Source: Glutinoglossum americanum (taxonomy: Eukaryota; Ascomycota; Geoglossomycetes; Geoglossales; Geoglossaceae). From it: a DNA stretch of 60,652 bases. A program made the position numbers and the translations under genes. This document shows, piece after piece, positions 52,395-60,652 of the stretch (position 1 is the first letter of the stretch; each line of letters starts with the position of its first letter). The notes under the pieces are model-generated. The model saw nothing but the letters and a program-made list of their open reading frames with translations. It was not told where the DNA came from and searched no databases. The stretch covers positions 1 to 60,652 of the forward strand of contig JAGHQL010000167.1 in NCBI GenBank assembly GCA_020080175.1, read 5' to 3'.

Positions 52395-55300
52395 ATGAAT
52401 GGGGACAGCAAGCTGGTTCACACTTTGATCGATAGGCTGACTGCAAAGGTAATTGACTCGGCCCACTGTCATACTCTAATACTCTACTGGCACTCTCTGA
52501 CGATTTACCCCAGCTCCCCCACCGCACTGGCTCCGACATAAATGGCATTCGCCGCGACGAAATAGTAACTCTAACAAGAGCTACCCTCACTGAAATCAGC
52601 AAATCTGTGATCGATCAAGTCATTGACGCGCTCATTTCAGTGCTAGATAATCTCTCTAAGGCGAGTTACATATTGCCTATCGATTCTCCCCAATACTAAC
52701 GTCCCCCGGCAGTTCGAGTCTTCCCGTCCCCATTCAAACTTGGTCCTACAGTCGGAAACCTACATTGTGGAATTACTCGCCGATTGCTGCACGGCACATT
52801 GGCAAAGTATCTCAAGGAAGTCGGTCGAAGTTGCTGACCTCGGCGACGAGCGGAACCCAGTCCCTCCACAATCTGCTCCTAATAACGCGTCAGCCGGCGC
52901 GAATTCGGCATCAAATGGGTTGCAGCCGAATGGCCACGGAAGGTACGGATCCAGTGGCGGGGCCAAGATAAAGGTCCCTCCGCCGAGTCTTGACGACACG
53001 CAAGCAAAACGCGTGTTGGATATCCTTACTCGACTTCTCACCCCACCCTCTGATGAATTCTACTATCACACAGGAATAAGTGCAAAATTTCGCCCCCTAA
53101 ATCTACACGGTGGCGCTACCCACAGCGCGTATGATCGAGTTTCAAGGGAAGTCTGGAAGGTAACTTCAGAACTGGACTTATCAGCATTTAAAGCAATCGA
53201 GTATGTCTCGGCCTCAAATTGGTCACTGGTTTTCAATTATATACAAAGCAAGCTTAGAAATCTCCGCGCATTGTCTTCGAACACGGCTGTTGGAGGCGTA
53301 AGTGGACTCTCCGGATTGTCTGAATCTGAGTCGGACGCTCTTGCTGGCCTACAAATTTTAGCTCACCTCTGGATCAATGGCCGGAAGTTAAGTCTGATTG
53401 TTCAGGAATTATGTGGTTGCTTTTTACATCTTCGAAAAGCTGCCCAGAACAGTATTGCACTGCTGTTGCCACATACCATAATGAGATGGCTTGAAAACAA
53501 CCCAAACGAGTTTATCAACCTACATATGGCGCAGAAGAAAATGGAAGGTGGGCCGGATGTTCTCTTCGACATGTCTACTTCAATGCAGGATAATGCCAGG
53601 CGCAAAGGTCAACTCTGGCCTTTTCAGTGCGCCCTACTTCTCCTTCTCCCGGAAATTTTTTGGGTTGCTGGGAGCATGAGGGAGACGAGATCTGGCGGGG
53701 TCGCAAAAAAGGCGACTTTCCTAGAAAGCCTAAGAAAGGGTATCCGATCTCCCAAGAGCAGCAACTCAGCGGCAACTTGCCTCGTCACTCTTTGCAGCGC
53801 TGCGCGGCTCTTCCCCACTGATACGGATTCAGCCTTGTTGAGCTACGCTCTGGACGTACAGAACGAGTTGCGTGAGGAGCTATTTAGGAGACCCCAACCA
53901 GGAATTGAGGAACCAATTCCGGATTTACAGCTGATGATATACGCATTCGTTGGTCTTTGCGATCTGAGTATGGAGTCTGTCTTAGAGCACCTGATCCCTA
54001 GGTGTTTAGACCCTACCTCTCCTGTACAGTTTAAGCTTGCAGTTTTTGCTGGCTGTGCGGAGATCGCTAGACAAACTAACACGGAGAAATACCAATCCAT
54101 TTTCGCAGCGGTTGCCCCTAGAACCCGAAGTTACCTCGATGTGAGTCTCGTTACTCAGCTAATTGGAAGATTTACTGACAGAGAGAAAGGAAATGGTATC
54201 AGATCAGAGAAGGACAGCATCTGGTAATGGAGTCCCGACCACACAGCGACAGCCAGCGCAAGGCCTCGAGGCCACCAGGCCACCTGAACTTCTATACTCT
54301 ATACTTGAACTATTAGCCATCTACCCTTCCATATTCTTCATAGGGGCGCCACAGGATAAACCAGCCTACAATCAGTTCTTCGAAAAAGCTCTCGAGGATC
54401 TTGCATTCTTTTTAGCAAGTGAAGACGAGAAAATTAGGAATTCTGCTATAAGGTTCTCTCGGGAGCTCTTGGTAAACGATTCGCTATTACTTTCAGACAA
54501 TAGTCGTCAGAGGGACGCAAATGACTTCCGATTCTATTTTTGGAAATCAACGTAGGCTCATAATAGATCAATCACACAGTGGATATCTAAGCTCACTTTT
54601 AGCTAACAGGTCCATCATACTGTCTACAATTTCTAATAGACTAACAGGTTTTGATCTTCGAGACTCTGGGGTGAAGACAGCCCTAGACTTTGTGCAAGAC
54701 TATCTAAGGGCAAGGATTACCATTTTAAAGTCGCAAAAGGTTAGTGATGCCTCGTACCTAACTTTATCGAGTGACTAAACCTGAAATCAGGACATGAAGG
54801 CAACGACCGAGTTGTCAACAGAGATACCAGAGAGGACTACTGCCTCTGAGGCTTTAGAATTGGCCTTCCTTGTTCATCTGTGTTCAAGTGATCTTGAAAT
54901 ATGTTCAACTATCACCAACTCGCTGGCTGTACTCTGTGAAGAAGGCCGACTCATGGAAAATATGAACGATTTGGCAAGGTCGCCACTAACAATAATGAGG
55001 AATTTTGAGGTGTATTCGGAGCTGTCGTCGCAAAACTTCCGTCTAACTGGCCAGGTAGCCTTCCAGAAACGTTTTCGCCGCCTCCTGAGTAAGATGTCGA
55101 GACCCACAGCGGGAATTTTGACAGCCTGGGAGGTGGTTTTTAAGAGATGGAAAACTGTCTGTCGGCACATATTGTCTTTCCAACCCGGATCCAACATGGG
55201 ACCAGACGATAAGACTTTAATGGAATGGCGCAACTACTCAGGATTCTTGGCCGCCCTCGGAGGCACCTGCATTGCCGAACTTCCACAAGCAGTTCGTGTG

Positions 55301-58300
55301 GATGATTCAACGGTAGCTGGACTCCGCTGGATAGACCGCTTATCTCTAGACGGCGATGACATATCATCGTTGGATAGATTTATGAAAGTGTCGCTCCAGT
55401 TGCTAACTTGCAGTAATGTTGTCGTTCGAGAGGCGACAAGGGAGATTCTAGGCACGGAACTAAGTCCCAGACTTTACCTACAACTTTTCCAGTCTTTAGA
55501 AGGAGAACTTGAAATCATATTCGATAATCCAACCGATATGACAAATACAGAATCAAGGGTACTCTTCGCGGAACAGGCTGCATCCCTTCTAAGGACGATC
55601 GTTGATCGATTAGATGACTCTCACGATACGTTCTTTTCAGTCGATTTCGGATCTCTTGCGCTGGATCTTGCTCGCTATATACACAGCCTAAAGGACGATA
55701 TCACCGTACTACGAGTGAAAATCAAAATCTGTCAACTATGTGAAGCAGTTACACGGAAAAAGGAAATGTTGAACCTCCGGCACGACGTTCGAATCCGCAA
55801 CCACCTTTTCCAAATGCTGTTCGAGTGGATGTCCAGACCTGGCTCTCCCAGAAACGATAGTACAATCATGATTCCAGGAATTCGCCGAGATGAGATGTCC
55901 CGCCTCCAGCGTGACCTCGACCGGGCTTGTCTCAAGGCCCTCGTTGACATTGCTTACAGATTGCCGTTGCAGCCACCGGATGCCCATAGCGACGCAGATA
56001 CCAGTGATGCAAAATCGCAGCTATTCCATACTTACTTCCAAGGATTTCTTTCCTTATTAAGCAGCGAGGCCACTGAGCAGGACCGACGAAAGGAATTAGT
56101 TTTGGCTTCTATTGGCCGGGAAGAATCTTCGTCATCACTTGAGCTAACAATAACCGCGCTATCAAATCTATTGAGCGCCAACGTTGATGTCGGGCTCAAG
56201 CACTCTCTAGAGATCGGATATCACGAAGACATCGACATCCGTACTGCCTTCATGCGGGTCTTATCTAACATACTTCTTCAAGGAACTGAATTTGATAGTC
56301 TTTCTGACTCGGCGATAAGTGAGAAGTACGACCGTCTACTTGAGGTACCATAGCTATTACCTTATTTCCTGATCAGTTAATAATTACTACTTACAGCTCC
56401 TTGTGAGCGACATGAATATCACGATTACGCTCTGCGATTCTTGTCCTAGCGCTGAGGTCGACGAAATGACCATATCCCTCCTTAATATCTTCGATTCCCG
56501 GGGTATAGGCTTCACCCTTCTCAAGGCACTCATCGAGCACGAGATTATGAATACAGGCAAGCCACATAGTCACCATTCGTTACCTTTACGTTAGCTAATG
56601 ACTATAGAAAATGAATCCGAACTGCTTAGGCGAAACTGTGTGGCCACGAAAATGCTCTCTGTATTTGCGAAATGGAAGGGATCTATGTACCTTAAGTCAA
56701 CGCTACAACAAGTCCTTGAGAGACTCATGCTCTCTTCAGAGGAATTGGATCTGGAACTGGATCCCGAACGCATTACATCCGCGGAAGAGCTGCAGCGTAA
56801 CGCTCTACAACTGCGTTGGGTCACCAATGTCTTTATTGACGACATCTGCAAGTCCGCAGATAAGGTCCCTGTCTCTTTTCGTAAGATCTGTCACATCATA
56901 CATACCGCAGTAGCAAGCAGGTTTCCAGAGGCTAAATTCACGGCTGTTGGTGCTTTCATATTCCTCCGGTTCTTCTGCCCCGCGATTGTTGCGCCAGATT
57001 CAGAAGGATTGGTCCCTTCAATTCCGACAAAGGAAATGAGAAGGGGTTTGCTCCTTATTGCTAAAGTCGTACAGAACCTTGCAAACAATGTCCTCTTCGG
57101 TACCAAAGAAGCTTTCATGTTCCCCCTAAACGACTTTCTTACATCAAACATTATCAGAGTCACGAAATTCCTGCAAAAGATATCGGTATCTTCGCCCTCA
57201 ATCAACAATTATTCCCCATGCTAAGAAAGATTTTAGGCTCCTCCAAGCACAGTGGAACCTACCCTACCACACGAATCATTTGATTTCGGATCATGCGTGG
57301 CCCTTCATAGATTCCTCTATGACCATTGGGACAGCGTGAGACAGAGGCTACTAGCACACGAGAAGAGGCTCTGGAAAGACTCCTCTCTAGGAAAGGAAGC
57401 AGGTCAAGCAAAGAAAGAGATAAGTGCGTCTCTTGACAGCTTTACCGAGCTTGTTCCAAGTCTTGGGCCTCCTCCTATGGATATATCATGGAACAGGCCG
57501 CAAATATCAGCGAATGTTCCTCCAGCATACTCTCGCTTCCAGCATTTCATGCTTAAGAACGCTGGAAGGAATACAGAGTCTGTCATTTCTGCTCGCGTTG
57601 TTTACGATGGCGGCGAAAGTAAGGTGTGACTAGCCCTCCCCAACGTGAGCCACTAGATGGTTGTTTGGTTGTTTGGTTGTTTTAACCTGTGGTCAGGATG
57701 GATTACCTGTCATATGCATCATACTTCGAAACATCGAGGTAGAGGGGATAGACACTGACCTTCTCCTGTATTGCTTCCTGAAGGTAATTCCCCTACCATC
57801 ATCTCTTTGGAAGTAGCTCACCTCGCGAAGATTGCCAGCCGGATGTGGCATCGCCCATTCGGTATATTAGTAGATGCCACTTGCTATACAAATACCAGCG
57901 AGCCTCAGGAGTCATTTCTTCGCAGGATGGATTCATTGACACCTTCTGAAATGTCCAAACACCTAACCAGAGCATACGTTTATAACATGAACAGTTCATA
58001 CAGAAAATACTTTAGGCGAGTTCTCCGACTTGCCGCCAAAAATGAAAATAGCTTAGTGCATCCGAAAAATGTGGAGTACCTCCTAATTGGTAGCCTGCAA
58101 GAGCTCCAGACACACTTTCACCTTGCCTCATTGCATTTGCCCAAGGACACCAGTGAGTTACGATCCATCCCAAGCTGGGCAAGTCTAATAGTTCTTTCTT
58201 TTCTAGTCTCAGTAGTTACCGATTCCAGGTTTGTTTTCCAGCCTATCTTAAGGCTCTCAAAGACGAAAGGCAAGGTCGATGTGGTTATCAAAGTGGGTAG

Positions 58301-60652
58301 CCAGTTTGTTCAAGTTACGACGACAAAGAAACAAGAGATTGTCCCGGGGTTGCGTCTTAATGCCACCGTGAACGACATATTCCGTTTAACAGACGTTACA
58401 GAAGCAAACACTTCGATCCAAACCGACGACGATAGTGCTTTTGGGATTAGGACCGAAAATGGAAAGGTGGCTATGTATTTCACTAGCCCAAAGAAGCTGG
58501 ACATACTACAGGCCATGAGAACTGCCAAGGCCAAGCAAGGAAAGGATTCAAAGCCTATGAAGTCAATCGAGCGTCTTGTCCGACCTGAGGATGTGCCCGG
58601 CACGCTTCTGAATATTTCTTTAATAAATATGGCAAGTTTTGACCCGAGCCTCCGGCTCGCTTCATACAACCTGCTTTGCTCCCTATGCAGAGCATTTCAC
58701 TTCACGCTTGAGAAGCAGTTCGTTAATGCGAAAGGTACGCTGGACGAGCAATTCGCGTATCGGCGTAGTCTACGAGAGTAGTTGCTGATCAGACCAGGCC
58801 TTAGTATCCCAGCGGATTCGGTGTCTCTGGTTGTTGGTATTAGTGAAAGACTCGCATCTTCCGAACCCCAACTAACCCACGACTTCCTCACGGAATTTTT
58901 CGTTGGTTGGGATAGGTCTCCTCCCCAACAACGACCGCTGAACATTCTCTACGTCGCTCCTTGGCTCAGCAATCTACGAACTCACGTTCTATCCCAAGAG
59001 GCTGACAGCGAGAAGGGAAAGGAGAGACTTTCGCTAATCGCACGGAAGCTCATCGATGTAGCTCTACAGGAGACTGCACTCTACACCTCTTTTCAACAAA
59101 ACATTTGGTCTGTCATATCTAAGGACGAAGCGCTGGTCGAAATTTTCCTGGATGAAATGGTCAAAGTTGCTATGAGCTCAGGCTTCGCAAGTGAGAAAAC
59201 CGAAATGATTGGATCCATCGCGGCCTCCTTGGGTACCATAACTATTCGCGGAAAGGTAATCGCGAGGCTCAGAAAGGCTCTCAATCGCACATCACTACGG
59301 CCAACAAGGCACTTGCCAGAAAATGCTGTCTGGGGCGAGATATGTGTGCTTTTACGGATTTGCTTAGCCATCTCATTCGACAGCCGTGTCCAGGCCCAGC
59401 TATTTCTCCCCGAACTCGTGCACATCATCACAATGGTTGTTAATAGTGGGCCCTCCATGACGAGAGCTTTGGTACACAGATTGCTAATGAACACCGTTCA
59501 CTCAATGTGTACTTCCTTCCCATTGGAGGAGACAAATCTCATCAAGCTGAAGTCTATCCTAACGTCTCTTTCTGAGCCAAAGATTGGACTACTCTTTAGT
59601 TTGCATCCTTCAACATCTAGGGATGGGATGTTCATCCAGGACGAACGTGGCCTGGATAACGCGACATTCTCATCAATGGAAACTATCGCCAACCTACTAC
59701 TAGAGATCATCGTCGTAGGAGCTCCATCTACAGACATGGCCAATCTATGGCGATCCAGGTGGATGAGCTTGGTGTCGAGTACTGCTTTCCAAAGCAACCC
59801 GGCAATACAGCCTCGAGCGTTCGCAGTAATGGGTTGTCTTGCTCGTGAAGATGTCGACGATGATCTGCTATATCAGGTTCTAGTGGCTTTGCGAAGCGGC
59901 GTGACACGGTTTGCTGAAGATAACGATAGCGACATGTTGATTGCTATCGTCACCAGCTTAACTAAGATGATGGACAAGCTGCCTTCGACATCCCGCTACG
60001 TCTTGCAACTATTCTGGCTTGCGATGTCTCTTGTTAGATTCGCTCCCCCAATTCTTTTCAATTGCACCGTGTCCTTCCTAGAGTCTGTATTGCAAGTCAT
60101 TGCTGCATCTGGGGAGTTCAAGGAAGAGAGGATGATCCCTGTCCTTCTACAAGGCCGCCTCCCAGTCGAGGAAGCAGCCTCCGAGATTGATGAACTCTAC
60201 GGCGTGCGGTTTGACTCTGAGAATTTCCACTTCGCTTCGAGTGCTTGCCTTGCCAAAGGTTTGTCTGACCCGGTCACCAAGGCAGCAGGTCTGCGCGCCC
60301 TCTCGACATTCCTCGAAATTGCGAGTGCAAGTGCGCCTGAAGAACGCCGCTTTCCCAGGGACGTCTCTGTATTGCCATATCTCGGCCTGGCCGCCGCACG
60401 AGCGACAACGGTTGAAGAGAGCAGAGAGATATTATGGCTCACCGGAATCCCACCTCCGAGCGTCGATGTGTCTCCCGCTGACATCTTTGCAATGATCAAC
60501 CTCGATCAAATACGTGATAAGGAGCTCCTGTTGAACACTGCAATTACTCTAATTGACTTCTCCTCCTGCGAAGAGGCTGTTCAACAGAGAGCCTTGACCT
60601 TTTTAGACCGAATTGCGAAAAGGAGACCTCAAATATTGCTACATTTGTGAGT
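52395..60652 (+). CDS. IRA1: Neurofibromin/IRA-type Ras GTPase-activating protein, C-terminus cut by window edge
   Basis: Twelve exons in view encode about 2548 residues, leaving the window at a GTGAGT donor (60647-60652). Exons: 52395-52448, 52514-52660, 52713-54140, 54184-54551, 54610-54739, 54791-56344, 56397-56556, 56608-57185, 57237-57623, 57697-57783, 57831-58734, 58798-60646. The protein switches off Ras-GTP and so lowers cAMP/PKA signalling. The RasGAP domain lies at about 1210-1470, with arginine finger LLRRN (Arg1288) and signature FLRFFCPAIVAP near 1400. It is followed by Sec14-like (LPVICIILRNIEVEG, SRMWHRPFGILVDATCY) and PH-like segments (FVSVV-type strands to about 1900), as in neurofibromin. 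Introns 2 and 7 have GC donors. The joins of introns 3 and 4 (near 54141 and 54552) are the least certain. Confidence 0.93.

Overview
The window is nuclear DNA of a filamentous ascomycete (Pezizomycotina). The evidence is dense, mostly intron-containing genes on both strands, introns of about 45 to 90 nt with CTRAY-type branch sites, fungal-specific architectures (a PAS-containing hybrid histidine kinase with a receiver domain, Sfi1, an RS-extended HUB1, an IRA-type RasGAP), and no bacterial operon structure. I cannot settle the class or species from sequence alone. I saw no transposon, viral remnant, rRNA, tRNA or CRISPR array.

Left third (1-25 kb): an AT-hook protein running off the left edge (minus); PIG-H/GPI15 (plus) convergent with the tRNA pseudouridine synthase DEG1 (minus); an atypical Rho-like GTPase (plus); a CmcJ/AsaB-like oxidoreductase and an ESAG3-like membrane glycosyltransferase (both minus); HUB1 with an N-terminal RS domain, KXD1 and a 2060-residue hybrid histidine kinase (all minus). 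Long non-coding stretches lie at 7.1-8.2, 11.6-13.0, 13.9-15.2 and 16.0-18.7 kb and hold the unusual short repeats.

Middle (25-44 kb): a small unidentified protein divergent from PRP3; NAF1 divergent from ALG9; an HDOD/DUF3445 gene carrying one in-frame TAG; SFI1 divergent from a tiny three-exon twin-CX9C gene (NDUFAF8-like); and cytosolic isoleucyl-tRNA synthetase.

Right part (44-60.6 kb): RAT1 divergent from USO1, then a neurofibromin/IRA RasGAP that leaves the right edge exactly at a splice donor. The genes are housekeeping functions, many in RNA biology (DEG1, HUB1, PRP3, NAF1, RAT1, ILS1) or the secretory and glycosylation route (GPI15, ALG9, USO1, ESAG3-like). They do not form one pathway or a biosynthetic cluster. 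I rebuilt most exon joins by hand from reading phase, splice signals and remembered family sequence; none was confirmed by transcript data.

The strongest oddities are the in-frame TAG in the HDOD gene, a mitochondrial-type in-frame extension upstream of DEG1, the degenerate GTPase, the HUB1 fusion, three GC-AG introns in 60 kb, and a set of palindromic and 10-bp-periodic repeats downstream of the histidine kinase. I found no convincing new multi-gene system.
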